Below, one piece after another: positions 9,936 through 21,560 of a stretch of DNA of 64,000 bases. Below the pieces are notes generated by a model. That model saw only the letters and a list, made by a program, of their open reading frames with translations, had not been told where the DNA came from and ran no database searches. The stretch's first letter is position 1; the number at the start of each line of letters is the position of its first letter. The position numbers and the translations under genes are program-made. Location: assembly GCF_000483485.1 (NCBI RefSeq), contig NZ_KI519609.1:2199460-2263459 (forward strand), read 5' to 3'. Source of the DNA: Thiomicrorhabdus chilensis DSM 12352 (GTDB taxonomy: Bacteria; Pseudomonadota; Gammaproteobacteria; Thiomicrospirales; Thiomicrospiraceae).

Positions 9936-10763
9936 TTACTTATTTCTACGTCGTACAATCATCTTATCTGTACGCTTATTACTACGAGTTTTCTTACCTT
10001 TAGTAGGCACACCCCAAGGAGTTACAGGGTTACGACCACCAGAGGTACGCCCTTCACCACCACCATGCGGGTGATCTACAGGGTTCATAGCAACACCTCG
10101 AACAGTAGGTCGAACACCGCGCCAACGAGTGGCACCGGCCTTACCTAATTTACGCAGACTGTGTTCAGAGTTACCAACTTCTCCGATTGTCGCTTTACAT
10201 TCAGCCAGGATCTTACGCATTTCACCAGAACGTAACTTAACTAGAACATAAGCCCCGTCACGACCCGCGATTTGTGCATAGGCACCTGCTGAACGTGCAA
10301 TTTGTGCACCTTTTCCAGGGCGCATTTCCAAAGCATGGACAATGGTACCAACCGGAATATTACGCAAAGGAAGGCAGTTACCCGCTTTGATTGAAACATT
10401 CTCACCAGACTCAATCACATCACCAGCAACCAATTTTTTAGGTGCTAGGATATAAGCGCGTTCACCATCTGCATATTTAATTAACGCAATATGCGCAGTG
10501 CGGTTTGGATCATATTCCAAACGCTCTACAGTCGCTGGAATGCCAGTCTTGTTACGTTTGAAATCGATTAGGCGATAGTGTTGCTTATGACCACCACCGT
10601 GATGGCGTACAGTAATACGACCATTGTTATTACGACCACCAGACTTTGATTTTTTCTCTAACAAAGCTGAATGAGGCTTGCCTTTGTGCAATGTCGGCTC
10701 TACCACATTGACAACAAAACGGCGTCCTGCAGAGGTCGGCTTAGACTTTTTAATAATTGCCAT
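9936..10763 (-). CDS. rplB: 50S ribosomal protein L2
   Basis: L2 is one of the largest 50S proteins and supports subunit joining and peptidyl transfer. The 275-residue product has an N-terminal OB domain with [18 protein letters not shown]. Its SH3-like domain ends in [19 protein letters not shown], which contains the conserved histidine near residue 229. It lies between rplW and rpsS. Confidence 0.98.
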   Translation of the reverse strand: MAIIKKSKPTSAGRRFVVNVVEPTLHKGKPHSALLEKKSKSGGRNNNGRITVRHHGGGHKQHYRLIDFKRNKTGIPATVERLEYDPNRTAHIALIKYADGERAYILAPKKLVAGDVIESGENVSIKAGNCLPLRNIPVGTIVHALEMRPGKGAQIARSAGAYAQIAGRDGAYVLVKLRSGEMRKILAECKATIGEVGNSEHSLRKLGKAGATRWRGVRPTVRGVAMNPVDHPHGGGEGRTSGGRNPVTPWGVPTKGKKTRSNKRTDKMIVRRRNK

Positions 10764-10774
10764 TATTAGACTCC

Positions 10775-11071
10775 TTACTCAGCACTTGCAAAATCAATTT
10801 CTTGACCAGCAGCCAATTTAACGATGGCTTTACGCACACCATTTCGCTTACCTTTACGGCCTTTGAAAACCTTAGTTTTACCTTTGATGTTGATGACATT
10901 CACAGACTGAACCTTAACATCAAATAAACTTTCTACAGCTTGCTTAACTTCTGTTTTCGTAGCAGTAGGCACAACCTTAAACACATACTGACCTGCTTGA
11001 TCAGCAATGATTGCTGCTTTTTCAGAAACATGTGGGGCAAGCAATACTTTTAAAATTCTTTCTTGGCTCAT
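10775..11071 (-). CDS. rplW: 50S ribosomal protein L23
   Basis: L23 sits at the tunnel exit and is the docking site for trigger factor and SRP. The 98-residue product starts [19 protein letters not shown] and contains [20 protein letters not shown], the family signature. Its first four bases overlap the rplD stop (ATGA type), suggesting coupled translation. Confidence 0.98.
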   Translation of the reverse strand: MSQERILKVLLAPHVSEKAAIIADQAGQYVFKVVPTATKTEVKQAVESLFDVKVQSVNVINIKGKTKVFKGRKGKRNGVRKAIVKLAAGQEIDFASAE

Positions 11072-11688
11072 GCTAATTGCTCCTCTAGTCGCTTAACTGC
11101 ACCTTGAGTCATAACAACATTCTGGAATCCAACCAAGCTCACTGGATCAATTCCAGCGACATCACAAACATCCGCACTGTAAAGGTTACGACTAGACAAA
11201 TACAAATATTCATCAAACGCTTCAGTAACAATCAACGCATCTTTAATATTTAACTGTGACAACTTAGCATTGAATTCTTTCGTTTTAGGCGCATCAACCT
11301 TAAAATCATCAACAACGATAAGACGACCACTTCGATTAAGTTCAGAAAGAATAGAACGCATCGCACCGCGATACATTTTTCTGTTTACTTTTTGCGAGTA
11401 GTCTCGGTTATGACCAGGGAAAGCACGTCCACCGCCAACCCAAATCGGGCTACGACTAGTACCGGCACGAGCACGACCCGTTCCCTTCTGTCTCCATGGC
11501 TTAGCACCACCACCACTTACTGCAGCTCTGTTCTTTTGACCTTTGGTTCCAGAACGGCCAGCTACCATATAAGCATTGACAACCTGGTGAACCAAAGACT
11601 CATTAAAATCTACACCGAATAAAGAATCTGCAACCTTAACAGAACCTGATTCTTTACCTGTAGAAAGCTCAATTAATTTTAAATCCAT
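11068..11688 (-). CDS. rplD: 50S ribosomal protein L4
   Basis: L4 contacts the exit tunnel and, in gammaproteobacteria, can repress the S10 operon by attenuation and by blocking translation. The product is 206 residues from [15 protein letters not shown]; an ATG one codon earlier (11691) has poorer spacing from [24 protein letters not shown] is the extended tunnel-loop region. A terminator-like hairpin in the rpsJ leader is the plausible target of autoregulation, by analogy. Confidence 0.97.
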   Translation of the reverse strand: MDLKLIELSTGKESGSVKVADSLFGVDFNESLVHQVVNAYMVAGRSGTKGQKNRAAVSGGGAKPWRQKGTGRARAGTSRSPIWVGGGRAFPGHNRDYSQKVNRKMYRGAMRSILSELNRSGRLIVVDDFKVDAPKTKEFNAKLSQLNIKDALIVTEAFDEYLYLSSRNLYSADVCDVAGIDPVSLVGFQNVVMTQGAVKRLEEQLA

Positions 11689-11698
11689 CATGCCCACC

Positions 11699-12337
11699 TT
11701 ACTTAACAGCTTTACGAACAATGACAGTACTATTTTTAGCGCCCGGGACTGCACCCTTGATCAATAGAAGACCATTTTCTGCATCCACTTTCACTAAATC
11801 TAAGTTCTGTGTTGTTTGTCGAACGTCACCCATATGTCCAGACATCTTCTTACCTTTGAAGACGCGACCTGGAGTCTGGTTTTGACCGATTGAACCATTT
11901 GCTCGGTGAGACAAGGAGTTACCGTGAGTGTTGTCTTGCGTAGCAAAATTATGTCGCTTAACACCACCCTGAAAACCTTTACCTTTGGTAGTTCCAGTAA
12001 CGTCAACCACTGAAATTTCATTAAAACGCTCAACAGTCAGCTCTGAACCAACTTCAAGACCTTCAACTTCATCTTCAGCTTCAACGCGGAATTCCCATAA
12101 ACCACGACCTGCGTCAACACCTGCTTTTGCGAAGTGTCCAGCTTGTGGCTTACTAATACGACCTGCATGCACAGTACCTGTTGTAACCTGAATAGCAGCA
12201 TAGCCATCAGACTCAAGGGTTTTAAGCTGTGTAATTCGGTTTGGTGCCACTTCTACCACTGTAACAGGAGTAGAAACACCATCCTCATTAAACACACGAG
12301 TCATACCGATCTTTTTACCTACTAGACCAATACTCAT
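11699..12337 (-). CDS. rplC: 50S ribosomal protein L3
   Basis: L3 is an early-assembly 50S protein whose loop reaches the peptidyl-transferase centre. The 212-residue product starts [20 protein letters not shown] and contains [20 protein letters not shown] and [20 protein letters not shown], the latter holding the methylated-glutamine region of the family. It lies between rpsJ and rplD. Confidence 0.98.
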   Translation of the reverse strand: MSIGLVGKKIGMTRVFNEDGVSTPVTVVEVAPNRITQLKTLESDGYAAIQVTTGTVHAGRISKPQAGHFAKAGVDAGRGLWEFRVEAEDEVEGLEVGSELTVERFNEISVVDVTGTTKGKGFQGGVKRHNFATQDNTHGNSLSHRANGSIGQNQTPGRVFKGKKMSGHMGDVRQTTQNLDLVKVDAENGLLLIKGAVPGAKNSTVIVRKAVK

Positions 12338-12396
12338 TTCAATACCTCATTATTATTTTTGTCAGCCATTACGATTGATGACCAACCACTATACGT

Positions 12397-12708
12397 TTAA
12401 CGAAATTCTAGCTGTACATCAACACCAGCAGCCAAGTCCAACTTCATCAATGCATCAACTGTTTTATCAGTTGGATCAACAATGTCTAACAAACGCTTAT
12501 GAGTGCGGATTTCATACTGATCACGCGCATCTTTATTAACGTGCGGTGATACTAGAACAGTAAAACGCTCTTTACGTGTAGGCATAGGAATTGGACCACG
12601 TACTTGTGCGCCAGTTCTTTTTGCCGTCTCTGTAATCTCTCGAGCAGATTGATCGATAAGTCTATGATCAAACGCTTTCAAGCGAATACGAATATTTTGA
12701 GTCGCCAT
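12397..12708 (-). CDS. rpsJ: 30S ribosomal protein S10 (NusE)
   Basis: S10 is a 30S head protein and also the NusE partner of NusB and NusG in antitermination. The 103 residues begin [20 protein letters not shown] and contain [20 protein letters not shown], the signature segment. It is the first gene of the S10 operon, preceded by its own promoter and a strong terminator-like hairpin. Confidence 0.98.
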   Translation of the reverse strand: MATQNIRIRLKAFDHRLIDQSAREITETAKRTGAQVRGPIPMPTRKERFTVLVSPHVNKDARDQYEIRTHKRLLDIVDPTDKTVDALMKLDLAAGVDVQLEFR

Positions 12709-12726
12709 TATGATTTCTCTTCTTGT

Positions 12727-12764
12727 AAAAAAAAGAAAAGCAGCGATTTTTTCAAATCACTGCT
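12727..12764 (-). terminator. Intrinsic-terminator hairpin in the S10 operon leader (attenuator candidate)
   Basis: On the minus strand, arms 12754-12764 and 12739-12749 give an 11-bp stem (one G-U) with a 4-nt loop, followed by TTTTCTTTTTTTT. It lies between the rpsJ promoter (12779-12807) and the rpsJ start, so every S10 transcript must pass it. E. coli controls this operon by L4-dependent attenuation at a leader terminator; similarity of position, not of sequence, suggests the same here. Confidence 0.8.
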
Positions 12765-12778
12765 ATTTGAGGTTGCGA

Positions 12779-12807
12779 ATTATAAACAAAACAAAGTTAC
12801 ATTACAA
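12779..12807 (-). promoter_or_regulatory. S10 operon promoter
   Basis: The minus strand shows TTGTAA (12802-12807), a 17-base spacer and a perfect TATAAT (12779-12784), placed downstream of tuf copy 1 and upstream of rpsJ. The match to the sigma-70 consensus is good. Confidence 0.75.
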
Positions 12808-12840
12808 CAACTTTGTCTTTTTTATTAATCACTTAGTTTT

Positions 12841-12865
12841 CAACAGGCCTGTTACAGGCCTGTTG
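12841..12865 (-). repeat. Paired CAGGCCTG copies forming a hairpin after tuf copy 1
   Basis: Two CAGGCCTG octamers (12844-12851 and 12855-12862) form an 11-bp perfect stem with a 3-base loop, immediately after the tuf stop codon. No T-run follows on the minus strand, so it may protect a 3' end or slow polymerase rather than terminate efficiently. It is one of many copies of this octamer in the window. Confidence 0.7.
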
Positions 12866-12866
12866 A

Positions 12867-14057
12867 TTAATCGATGATTTTAGCAACAACGCCAGCACCA
12901 ACAGTACGTCCACCTTCACGAATCGCGAAACGTAAACCTTCTGACATGGCGATTGGGTTGATTAGCTCAACGGTCATCTGAACGTTGTCACCAGGCATTA
13001 CCATTTCAACACCTGCTGGCAGTTCACAAGCACCAGTTACGTCAGTAGTACGGAAGTAGAACTGTGGACGGTAGCCGTTGAAGAATGGAGTGTGACGTCC
13101 ACCTTCGTCTTTACCTAGCACATAAACTTCAGCTTCGAACTTGGTGTGTGGAGTAACGGTACCTTTGTGTGCCAATACTTGTCCACGTTCGATGTCTTCA
13201 CGCTTAGTACCACGCAATAGGATACCTACGTTATCACCGGCTTCACCTTGATCTAGAAGCTTACGGAACATTTCAACACCGGTAACAGTGGTTGTTTGAG
13301 TTGGGCGGATACCGACGATCTCGATCTCTTCACCTACTTTAACCACACCAGTTTCAACACGACCAGTTGCTACCGTACCACGACCCTGGATTGAGAAGAT
13401 GTCTTCTACAGGCATTAGGAATGGCTTGTCAGTTGCACGCTCTGGAGTCGGGATGTAGCTGTCTAGTGCATCGATTAGACGCTGGATAGATGGCTCACCG
13501 ATTTCAGACTGGTCACCTTCGATGGCTTTTAGTGCAGAACCAATGATAACTGGAGTGTCATCACCTGGGAATTCATAGGTATCTAGAAGTTCACGAACTT
13601 CCATCTCTACTAATTCCATTAGCTCTTCATCATCAACCATGTCGGCTTTGTTTAGGTAAACAAGGATGTATGGTACACCTACCTGACGTGATAGCAGGAT
13701 ATGCTCACGCGTCTGTGGCATCGGGCCATCAGCCGCTGAACATACTAGGATTGCGCCATCCATCTGTGCTGCACCGGTAATCATGTTTTTAACATAGTCA
13801 GCGTGCCCTGGGCAGTCTACGTGTGCGTAGTGACGGGTTTCTGATTCGTACTCAACGTGTGCAGTTGAGATAGTGATCCCACGCTCACGCTCTTCTGGTG
13901 CGTTATCGATTGCAGCGTAGTCTTTTACGTCTCCACCGAATTTCTTACCTTGTACGATTGTCAATGCCGCTGTTAGAGTTGTTTTACCATGGTCAACGTG
14001 ACCAATCGTTCCAACGTTTACGTGCGGTTTCGTTCTTTCAAACTTTTCTTTTGCCAT
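12867..14057 (-). CDS. tuf: Elongation factor Tu, copy 1
   Basis: EF-Tu delivers aminoacyl-tRNA to the ribosome as a GTP complex. The 396 residues start [16 protein letters not shown]; an upstream ATG (14078) would add seven residues and is not conserved. G motifs are GHVDHGKT (19-26), DCPGHADY and NKAD. It sits after fusA as in the str operon. The nucleotide sequence is almost identical to copy 2 at 29222-30412: by eye I find four differences, at 12891, 12894, 12935 and 13020, all silent and all near the 3' end. Confidence 0.98.
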   Translation of the reverse strand: MAKEKFERTKPHVNVGTIGHVDHGKTTLTAALTIVQGKKFGGDVKDYAAIDNAPEERERGITISTAHVEYESETRHYAHVDCPGHADYVKNMITGAAQMDGAILVCSAADGPMPQTREHILLSRQVGVPYILVYLNKADMVDDEELMELVEMEVRELLDTYEFPGDDTPVIIGSALKAIEGDQSEIGEPSIQRLIDALDSYIPTPERATDKPFLMPVEDIFSIQGRGTVATGRVETGVVKVGEEIEIVGIRPTQTTTVTGVEMFRKLLDQGEAGDNVGILLRGTKREDIERGQVLAHKGTVTPHTKFEAEVYVLGKDEGGRHTPFFNGYRPQFYFRTTDVTGACELPAGVEMVMPGDNVQMTVELINPIAMSEGLRFAIREGGRTVGAGVVAKIID

Positions 14058-14120
14058 TTTAAACACCTTATTAAGCAAAGACCCTATCCGAAAACAGGGC
14101 CATTAATTTAATTAAAAGAT

Positions 14121-16223
14121 TTAAGAGCCTTTTTGGACACTTGCAATGATTTCATCCTGAATGTTCTTAGGAGCATCATTGTATTTCAAGAATGTCATGC
14201 TGTAGTTAGCTCGACCCTGTGTCAATGAACGCATCTGGTTTGAGTAACCGAACATTTCAGATAATGGAACTTCAGCCTTGATCGACTTACCTGTCGGAAT
14301 ATCATCCATGCTTGATACCATCCCACGACGACGGTTAAGGTCACCGATAATATCACCCATGTATTCTTCTGGCGTAGTCACTTCAACTGCCATGATTGGT
14401 TCAAGAATAACCGGGTTTGCATCAGCAACACCATTCTTGATACCCATACCGGCCGCAACCGAGAACGCCATTTCGTTGGAGTCAACATCATGGTAAGAAC
14501 CATCGATCAATTCGACACTGACATCAACCATAGGGAATCCGGCAATGACACCGTTTTCAAGCTGGGCTTTCGCACCTTTTTCAACCGCACCAATATATTC
14601 ACGTGGTACAGCACCACCAACGATACTGTTGATGAACTCAAAACCACTGCCTGCTTCGCGAGGAGCAATTTTAAAGACAACGTGACCGTATTGACCACGA
14701 CCACCAGACTGACGAACAAACTTACCGTCCGCCTCAACAGCACTTTTGATCGTTTCACGGTAAGAAACCTGAGGTGCACCGATATTCGCTTCAACGTTAA
14801 ATTCACGCTTCATACGATCAACAATGATATCCAAGTGAAGTTCACCCATACCAGAGATAATGGTTTGGTTGGTCTCTTCATCCGAATGGACACGGAAAGA
14901 AGGATCTTCAGCCGCAAGCTTCTGCAGAGCGATACCCATCTTCTCTTGGTCAGCCTTTGTTTTTGGCTCGATTGCAATCGAGATAACCGGATCCGGGAAC
15001 TCCATACGTTCAAGAACAATTTTATGATCCGGATCACAAAGCGTATCACCTGTAGTCGTATCTTTTAGACCGACGGCACAAGCAATCTCACCCGCACGCA
15101 CTTCTTTGATCTCTTCACGAGAGTTAGCATGCATCTGTAGGATACGCCCGATACGTTCACGCTTTTGCTTAACCGAGTTGAACACAGCACTACCGGCATT
15201 CAATACACCGGAATACACACGGAAGAATGTCAGAGTCCCTACATATGGATCCGTTGCGATTTTGAATGCCAAGGAAGCGAATGGAGCATCATCACTTGAT
15301 TCACGAGCTTCTTTGGTACCGTCTTCCAACTCACCTTGAATAGGAGGCACATCAACCGGAGCTGGCATGAAGTCAATCACACCATCTAACAAGGTTTGAA
15401 CCCCTTTGTTCTTGAACGATGAACCACAGAACATTGGAACGATTTCTACATCGATACAACGCTTACGGATACCCGCTTTGATATCATCTTCAGACAAGTC
15501 ACCTTCATCCAGGTACTTATCCATCAACTCTTCAGAAGCTTCAGCAGCAGTTTCAACCAGGTTTTCACGCCACTCTTGGCAAAGCTCAACCATATCTTCC
15601 GGGATATCTTCATAGGTGTACTGCATACCCATGTTTTCTTCTTCCCAGTAAATCGCTTTCATTTTGACCAAGTCGACCACACCACGGAACGTGTCTTCAG
15701 CACCGATAGGCAACTGCATAGGAACCGGGTTAGCGCCCAAACGGTCAATAACCATTTGATTAACATTCAGGAAGTTTGCTCCAGCTCGGTCCATCTTGTT
15801 GACGTAACCCATACGTGGCACGCCATACTTATCCGCCTGACGCCAAACTGTTTCTGATTGAGGTTCAACACCTGATACCGAACAGAAACAGGTAACCGCA
15901 CCATCTAGAACACGCAGTGAACGCTCTACTTCAATCGTGAAGTCTACGTGACCCGGAGTATCGATAATATTGATTCGATGCTCAGGGTACTGCTTTGCCA
16001 TACCGCTCCAGTGAGCAGTTGTCGCAGCAGAAGTGATGGTGATACCACGCTCCTGCTCCTGTTCCATCCAGTCCATTGTTGCACCACCATCATGTACCTC
16101 ACCAATCTTGTGAGACACACCTGTGTAGTAAAGAATACGTTCAGTAGTTGTGGTTTTACCCGCATCAATGTGCGCCATAATACCGATATTGCGGTATCTT
16201 TCAATTGGGGTTTTACGTGCCAC
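14121..16223 (-). CDS. fusA: Elongation factor G
   Basis: EF-G is the GTPase that drives translocation and, with RRF, ribosome recycling. I place the start at the GTG at 16223 because the protein then reads [19 protein letters not shown], which aligns with the family; AAGG lies about 9 bases upstream. The product is 700 residues with AHIDAGKT (17-24), DTPGHVDF and [10 protein letters not shown], then domains II-V. An in-frame ATG at 16256 would add 11 non-conserved residues. It lies between rpsG and tuf. Confidence 0.97.
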   Translation of the reverse strand: MARKTPIERYRNIGIMAHIDAGKTTTTERILYYTGVSHKIGEVHDGGATMDWMEQEQERGITITSAATTAHWSGMAKQYPEHRINIIDTPGHVDFTIEVERSLRVLDGAVTCFCSVSGVEPQSETVWRQADKYGVPRMGYVNKMDRAGANFLNVNQMVIDRLGANPVPMQLPIGAEDTFRGVVDLVKMKAIYWEEENMGMQYTYEDIPEDMVELCQEWRENLVETAAEASEELMDKYLDEGDLSEDDIKAGIRKRCIDVEIVPMFCGSSFKNKGVQTLLDGVIDFMPAPVDVPPIQGELEDGTKEARESSDDAPFASLAFKIATDPYVGTLTFFRVYSGVLNAGSAVFNSVKQKRERIGRILQMHANSREEIKEVRAGEIACAVGLKDTTTGDTLCDPDHKIVLERMEFPDPVISIAIEPKTKADQEKMGIALQKLAAEDPSFRVHSDEETNQTIISGMGELHLDIIVDRMKREFNVEANIGAPQVSYRETIKSAVEADGKFVRQSGGRGQYGHVVFKIAPREAGSGFEFINSIVGGAVPREYIGAVEKGAKAQLENGVIAGFPMVDVSVELIDGSYHDVDSNEMAFSVAAGMGIKNGVADANPVILEPIMAVEVTTPEEYMGDIIGDLNRRRGMVSSMDDIPTGKSIKAEVPLSEMFGYSNQMRSLTQGRANYSMTFLKYNDAPKNIQDEIIASVQKGS

Positions 16224-16245
16224 GTTAATTAACCTTTTAATTAAA

Positions 16246-16277
16246 TGCCAAAACAATAAAGGCCCTTAACCGGGCCT
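16246..16277 (-). terminator. Short terminator-like hairpin between rpsG and fusA
   Basis: On the minus strand AGGCCC and GGGCCT (arms 16272-16277 and 16260-16265) form a 6-bp stem with a 6-nt loop, followed by TTATTGTTTT. It lies in the gap within the str operon, so it probably causes only partial termination or marks an mRNA processing site. Confidence 0.5.
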
Positions 16278-16285
16278 CAATCAGA

Positions 16286-16759
16286 TTACCAACGGAAATG
16301 TGAGAAAGCCTTGTTGGCTTCTGCCATCCGGTGTGTATCTTCTTTCTTTTTAATCGCAGAACCACGATTTTCTAGCGCGTCACCTAACTCGCCAGCCAAT
16401 CGGAGCATCATGCCCTTTTCACTGCGTTTTCTGGAAGCTTCAACCAACCAACGCATGGCTAAAGCCATCTTACGTTCAGGGCGAACCTCTACAGGTACCT
16501 GGTAAGTAGCACCACCTACGCGGCGTGACTTAACTTCAACCATTGGTCCAACGTTATCAAGAGCTTCTTTTAAAAGCGCGGCATGATCCCCACCTTTCTT
16601 ACGCTCAACCACAACGTCTAAAGCACCATAGACAATTTTTTCGGCAACGGATTTTTTACCGCTAACCATGATCATATTTACAAACTTTGTTAAAGTCTTA
16701 TCTCCGAACTTAGGATCAGGTAACACCTGTCTTTTCGGAATTTCTCTTCTTCTAGCCAT
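16286..16759 (-). CDS. rpsG: 30S ribosomal protein S7
   Basis: S7 nucleates assembly of the 30S head and contacts E-site tRNA and mRNA; in E. coli it also represses the str operon. The 157-residue product begins [20 protein letters not shown] and contains [20 protein letters not shown]. It follows rpsL by about 70 bases. Confidence 0.98.
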   Translation of the reverse strand: MARRREIPKRQVLPDPKFGDKTLTKFVNMIMVSGKKSVAEKIVYGALDVVVERKKGGDHAALLKEALDNVGPMVEVKSRRVGGATYQVPVEVRPERKMALAMRWLVEASRKRSEKGMMLRLAGELGDALENRGSAIKKKEDTHRMAEANKAFSHFRW

Positions 16760-16828
16760 TCTTAACTCTTCCGGTATAAATGTAACACTAAAATTGCAAA
16801 ACGTATGTTAAGGATTATTTATTATCCA

Positions 16829-17203
16829 TTAACCCTTAGGACGCTTCGCACCGTACTTAGAACGACCTTGTTTACGACCATCAACACCAGCACAATCTAA
16901 TGCGCCGCGAACTGTATGGTAACGTACACCAGGCAAGTCTTTTACACGACCACCACGGATTAGGATAACCGAGTGTTCCTGTAGATTATGTCCTTCACCA
17001 CCAATATAGGATGAAACTTCATAACCATTCGTTAAACGTACACGCGCAACTTTACGCAGAGCAGAGTTAGGCTTCTTAGGGGTTGTTGTATAAACACGCG
17101 TACATACACCACGACGCTGAGGACAAGCCTGCAACGCAGCAACATTAGATACCTTACGCTTATCTTTACGCGGCTTACGCACCAACTGGTTAATAGTAGC
17201 CAT
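16829..17203 (-). CDS. rpsL: 30S ribosomal protein S12
   Basis: S12 sits at the decoding centre. The 124 residues include [16 protein letters not shown], with the conserved lysines near 43-44, and [13 protein letters not shown], with lysine 88 and the aspartate 89 that is beta-methylthiolated in many bacteria. The usual streptomycin-resistance positions therefore look wild type. It is the first gene of the str operon, behind a clear promoter. Confidence 0.98.
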   Translation of the reverse strand: MATINQLVRKPRKDKRKVSNVAALQACPQRRGVCTRVYTTTPKKPNSALRKVARVRLTNGYEVSSYIGGEGHNLQEHSVILIRGGRVKDLPGVRYHTVRGALDCAGVDGRKQGRSKYGAKRPKG

Positions 17204-17282
17204 TCAATTTTCTCCAAATTTGAGATTAACTCTTACATACAAACAAATCTACGGCCATTTTGGCCGCAAATAAGGATTGAAG

Positions 17283-17311
17283 ATTTTAGTTACCTATTCA
17301 GAATAAGTCAA
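17283..17311 (-). promoter_or_regulatory. str operon promoter (upstream of rpsL)
   Basis: The minus strand has TTGACT (17306-17311), a 17-base spacer and TAAAAT (17283-17288). It lies in the 136-base gap between rpoC and rpsL. The -35 is inside an imperfect inverted repeat (ATTCAG and CTGAAT arms) right after the rpoC stop, which could act as a weak rpoC terminator. A small CGGCC/GGCCG hairpin follows in the leader. Confidence 0.75.
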
Positions 17312-17339
17312 GCATAAATACTTGAATTTATTATCTGAA

Positions 17340-20300
17340 TTAGATTTCGTTACCAATATCTTCGACTTCCACTTCATCTAGCGCATCCACTTCTTCCGAA
17401 GACTCTACTTCCTCCGGTTTCATAAATGCTTGCAGTTCACCCATCGTCGCTTCGGTAGCGGCTTTACGAGCCTGATGATAAGCGAAACCTGTACCTGCAG
17501 GAATCAATCGACCCACAATTACGTTCTCTTTCAAACCAATCAACTTGTCTCGCTTGCCACTTACAGCCGCTTCAGTCAAGACACGAGTCGTTTCCTGGAA
17601 GGATGCAGCGGAAATAAATGACTCAGTCGCCAAAGAAGCTTTAGTGATACCCAGCAACACACGTTCAAAGGAGGCTTCCACCTTACCTTCTTCACGCGCT
17701 TTTTCATTCAATTCAATCACACGTGCATACTCAGTCTGCTCGCCTTTGATCAGGCCTGTATCACCAGGTGCCTTAATCTCAACTTTACGCAACATCTGAC
17801 GAACGATCGTTTCAATATGCTTATCGTTGATCTTAACCCCTTGCAAGCGGTATACATCTTGAACTTCGTCAACAATGTATTCTGCTAGTTTCTCAATGCC
17901 CAAGAGTCTCAGGATGTCATGAGGGTTAGGGTTACCTTCTACAACGATATCCCCTTTCTCAACACGCTCACCTTCAAAGACACTGACACTTCTCCATTTC
18001 GGAATCAATGTTTCATACTGCTCGCCACTGTCTTGAGTAATGATCAGACGCTGCTTACCTTTGGTCTCTTTACCAAAACCGACCACACCTGCAACTTCAG
18101 CCATAATGGAAGGCTCTTTAGGTTGACGCGCTTCAAAGAGGTCAGCCACACGTGGCAGACCACCCGTAATATCTTTTGTTTTCGAACTCGCTTGTGGAAT
18201 TCTAGCCAAGACATCACCGGCACCAATCTTAGTGCTTTCTTGCACCACTACGATACCGTTTTCAGGCAAGTAGTAGATGGCCGGAGTTTGCGTACCAGGG
18301 AAGCACATGGCTTCACCGGCATCATCAAGCAATGCAATATAAGGTCTGGCTTCTTTTGCAGAAGTCGCACGCTCTTTTGCATCCTTAACGACGTGAGTCG
18401 TCAAACCGGTTAACTCATCGATGTTCTCTTCGACTGTCCCCTCAAAGTTCCCGAACTGAACCACACCTTCGGCTTCCGTAATAACCGGGTGAGTATGCGG
18501 ATCCCACTGAGCAAGGATATCGCCCGCCGTCACAGAACCACCATCTGCAACCGATAAGACCGCACCATAAGGAATCTTATAGCGCTCTTTCTCTCTTCCG
18601 GTTTCATCGGCAATTGAGATTTCACCCGAACGTGAAGACACGACAATCTGACCATCCGAGTTTACGATTGTTTTCAGGTTATACCACTTCGCCGTACCGG
18701 TATGCTTGATTTCAATCTGACTTTGTGCCGATGAACCAGATGCCGTTCCACCGATATGGAAAGTACGCATAGTCAGCTGAGTACCCGGTTCACCAATGGA
18801 TTGCGCCGCCATAACACCAACAGCTTCACCCATATTAACCAAGTGACCACGAGCCAAATCACGACCATAACATTGCTGACATATACCGAAACGTGTTTCA
18901 CACGTCATCGGTGAACGAACAGTAACATGGTCGATCCCGTTATCATCAATCAAGCTGACCAACTTCTCATCCAACAAAGTACCGTTTGGAATCAATAATG
19001 TGCCGTCAGCAGCCTGAACATCTTCACTTGTGATACGACCCAGCACTCGATCCTTCAGGGTTTCTACAACATCACCACCCTCAATGTGAGCGGTCATCTT
19101 AACGCCGGAAATCGTTCCACAATCGTTTTCAGTGACGACAACATCCTGTGCAACATCCACCAAACGTCGCGTTAAATAACCTGAGTTGGCTGTTTTAAGT
19201 GCCGTATCGGCCAAACCTTTACGTGCACCGTGTGTTGAAATGAAGTACTGAAGTACGTTCAAACCTTCACGGAAGTTTGCTGTAATCGGTGTTTCGATAA
19301 TCGATCCATCCGGCTTAGCCATCAGACCACGCATCCCACCAAGCTGACGCATCTGAGCGACAGAACCACGAGCACCGGAGTCTGCCATCATATAGACAGA
19401 GTTAAATGACGTCTGCTTGACCTCATTCCCCTCTTTATCGATCACGGTCTCAAATTGCAATTCATCCATCATAGACTTGGTGACAAGTTCGTTCGTATGC
19501 GACCAGATATCGACCACTTTATTGTAACGCTCACCATCTGTTACCAAACCTTGAGCAAACTGCCCCTGAATTTCCGCAACCTGGCTTTCAGCTCGGTCAA
19601 TAATCTCGGCTTTAACGTCCGGAATCAACATGTCGTCAGAACAGAATGACAGGCCTGCCAATGTTGACCATTTAAAACCGGCATACATAAGCTGGTCGGC
19701 AAAAATGACTGTCTCTTTTGGCCCCAACACTCGGTAACAAGTATTCAGAACCGAGCTGATATTTTTCTTGGTCAAACTCAAGTTCAACAAGTCAAAGCTC
19801 AGGCCTTTTGGCAGTATTCTGCATAGCAGTGCACGACCGGCAGTCGTATCGACAATACGTGAGCTGACGCTTTCAGTTCCATTTTCATCGATAACGGTTT
19901 CTTCTACCTTCAACTTGATTTTAGTATGAAGGTGCACCACCTTAGACTGAAGAGCTCGATCCACTTCCTGCCAGTTAGAAAAGGCTTTACCTTCCCCTTT
20001 GGCATTCACACTTTCACGCGTGATGTAATACAAACCAAGTACAACATCCTGTGAAGGCACAATAATCGGATCACCGTTTGCAGGTGACAACAGGTTATTG
20101 GTAGACATCATCAAAGAACGCGCTTCAAGCTGCGCTTCCAGCGACAATGGCACGTGAACCGCCATCTGATCCCCATCGAAGTCGGCGTTAAAGGCCGAAC
20201 ATACCAATGGGTGCAAGTTAATTGCCTTACCTTCAATCAATACCGGTTCGAAAGCCTGGATACCAAGACGGTGAAGTGTTGGAGCACGGTTCAAAAGTAC

Positions 20301-21560
20301 CGGATGCTCACGAATCACTTCATCCAACACGTCCCATACTTCTGGCAGGCCTTGCTCGACCATTTTCTTAGCGGCTTTGATGGTAGGTGAAAGACCACGC
20401 TTCTGTAATTTACTGAAGATGAAAGGCTTGAACAATTCCAAAGCCATTTTCTTAGGTAAACCACACTGGTGCAGACGTAGTGTCGGACCAACAACAATGA
20501 CGGAACGACCAGAATAGTCAACACGCTTACCAAGTAGGTTTTGACGGAAACGACCCTGCTTACCTTTAATCATGTCAGCAAGCGACTTCAATTGACGTTT
20601 ATTGGTTCCGGTTACCGCACGACCACGACGCCCATTATCCAATAATGAATCAACGGCCTCTTGCAGCATACGTTTTTCATTACGCACGATAATATCTGGT
20701 GCCATTAAATCCAATAAACGTTTCAAACGATTGTTTCGGTTGATGACACGACGGTATAAATCATTCAAATCCGAGGTCGCAAAACGACCACCATCAAGCG
20801 GAACCAATGGACGCAATTCAGGAGGCAATACTGGCAAGACATCCAATATCATCCATTCTGGCTTGTTACCAGAATTGACAAACGATTCAATCAGCTTAAG
20901 GCGCTTTGAAATCTTCTTCTGCTTAGTCTCAGAATTGGTACTCTCGATCTCTTCACGAAGACGCACCGCATCACCATGCAGGTCGATTGCTTGCAGCATT
21001 TTCTTGATAGCTTCCGCACCCATTTGCGCTTCAAACTCATCGCCATACTCATCCAATGCGTCCAGATACTCTTCTTCTGAAAGCAATTGCCAAGGCTCTA
21101 GGGGAGTCAGGCCCGGATCCACCACCATGAATGCTTCGAAATACAAAACCGCTTCGATCTCTTTCAGGGTCATGTCCAACATCAAACCGATACGTGATGG
21201 CAATGACTTTAAGAACCAGATGTGCGCAACAGACGTCGCCAGGTCAATGTGACCCATACGCTCACGACGGACTTTAGACTGAGTAACCTCAACCCCACAC
21301 TTCTCACAGATTACACCACGGTGTTTCAGACGCTTATATTTACCACACAGACACTCGTAATCACGGATTGGACCGAAAATCTTGGCGCAGAACAAACCAT
21401 CTCGCTCTGGTTTGAACGTACGATAGTTAATGGTTTCTGGCTTCTTAACTTCACCAAATGACCAAGAACGGATTTTTTCCGGTGAAGCAAGTGATACTTT
21501 AATCGCATCAAAATCACTTGATACGTTTTGTTTTTTTAGAAAACCTAATAAATCTTTCAT
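17340..21560 (-). CDS. rpoC: RNA polymerase beta-prime subunit
   Basis: This is the beta-prime subunit, which carries the active-site magnesium. In 1406 residues I see the N-terminal zinc ribbon with cysteines 70, 72, 85 and 88 ([19 protein letters not shown]), and the catalytic loop [12 protein letters not shown] near 458-469. The second zinc site is [19 protein letters not shown], and the family C-terminus follows. Its ATG directly follows the rpoB stop with no gap, so the two are translationally coupled. Confidence 0.99.
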   Translation of the reverse strand: MKDLLGFLKKQNVSSDFDAIKVSLASPEKIRSWSFGEVKKPETINYRTFKPERDGLFCAKIFGPIRDYECLCGKYKRLKHRGVICEKCGVEVTQSKVRRERMGHIDLATSVAHIWFLKSLPSRIGLMLDMTLKEIEAVLYFEAFMVVDPGLTPLEPWQLLSEEEYLDALDEYGDEFEAQMGAEAIKKMLQAIDLHGDAVRLREEIESTNSETKQKKISKRLKLIESFVNSGNKPEWMILDVLPVLPPELRPLVPLDGGRFATSDLNDLYRRVINRNNRLKRLLDLMAPDIIVRNEKRMLQEAVDSLLDNGRRGRAVTGTNKRQLKSLADMIKGKQGRFRQNLLGKRVDYSGRSVIVVGPTLRLHQCGLPKKMALELFKPFIFSKLQKRGLSPTIKAAKKMVEQGLPEVWDVLDEVIREHPVLLNRAPTLHRLGIQAFEPVLIEGKAINLHPLVCSAFNADFDGDQMAVHVPLSLEAQLEARSLMMSTNNLLSPANGDPIIVPSQDVVLGLYYITRESVNAKGEGKAFSNWQEVDRALQSKVVHLHTKIKLKVEETVIDENGTESVSSRIVDTTAGRALLCRILPKGLSFDLLNLSLTKKNISSVLNTCYRVLGPKETVIFADQLMYAGFKWSTLAGLSFCSDDMLIPDVKAEIIDRAESQVAEIQGQFAQGLVTDGERYNKVVDIWSHTNELVTKSMMDELQFETVIDKEGNEVKQTSFNSVYMMADSGARGSVAQMRQLGGMRGLMAKPDGSIIETPITANFREGLNVLQYFISTHGARKGLADTALKTANSGYLTRRLVDVAQDVVVTENDCGTISGVKMTAHIEGGDVVETLKDRVLGRITSEDVQAADGTLLIPNGTLLDEKLVSLIDDNGIDHVTVRSPMTCETRFGICQQCYGRDLARGHLVNMGEAVGVMAAQSIGEPGTQLTMRTFHIGGTASGSSAQSQIEIKHTGTAKWYNLKTIVNSDGQIVVSSRSGEISIADETGREKERYKIPYGAVLSVADGGSVTAGDILAQWDPHTHPVITEAEGVVQFGNFEGTVEENIDELTGLTTHVVKDAKERATSAKEARPYIALLDDAGEAMCFPGTQTPAIYYLPENGIVVVQESTKIGAGDVLARIPQASSKTKDITGGLPRVADLFEARQPKEPSIMAEVAGVVGFGKETKGKQRLIITQDSGEQYETLIPKWRSVSVFEGERVEKGDIVVEGNPNPHDILRLLGIEKLAEYIVDEVQDVYRLQGVKINDKHIETIVRQMLRKVEIKAPGDTGLIKGEQTEYARVIELNEKAREEGKVEASFERVLLGITKASLATESFISAASFQETTRVLTEAAVSGKRDKLIGLKENVIVGRLIPAGTGFAYHQARKAATEATMGELQAFMKPEEVESSEEVDALDEVEVEDIGNEI

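Noticed and set aside
14490-15068. 192-codon open frame antisense to fusA
   Set aside because: The full-length fusA frame explains the sequence; the antisense peptide is low in family-like features and lacks a ribosome binding site.
16224-16256. ATG start for fusA at 16256
   Set aside because: The extra residues [10 protein letters not shown] are not conserved; the GTG at 16223 gives the exact family N-terminus.
20602-21252. 216-codon plus-strand open frame within rpoC
   Set aside because: It is antisense to the conserved N-terminal part of beta-prime and is serine/arginine-rich, as expected for a shadow frame.
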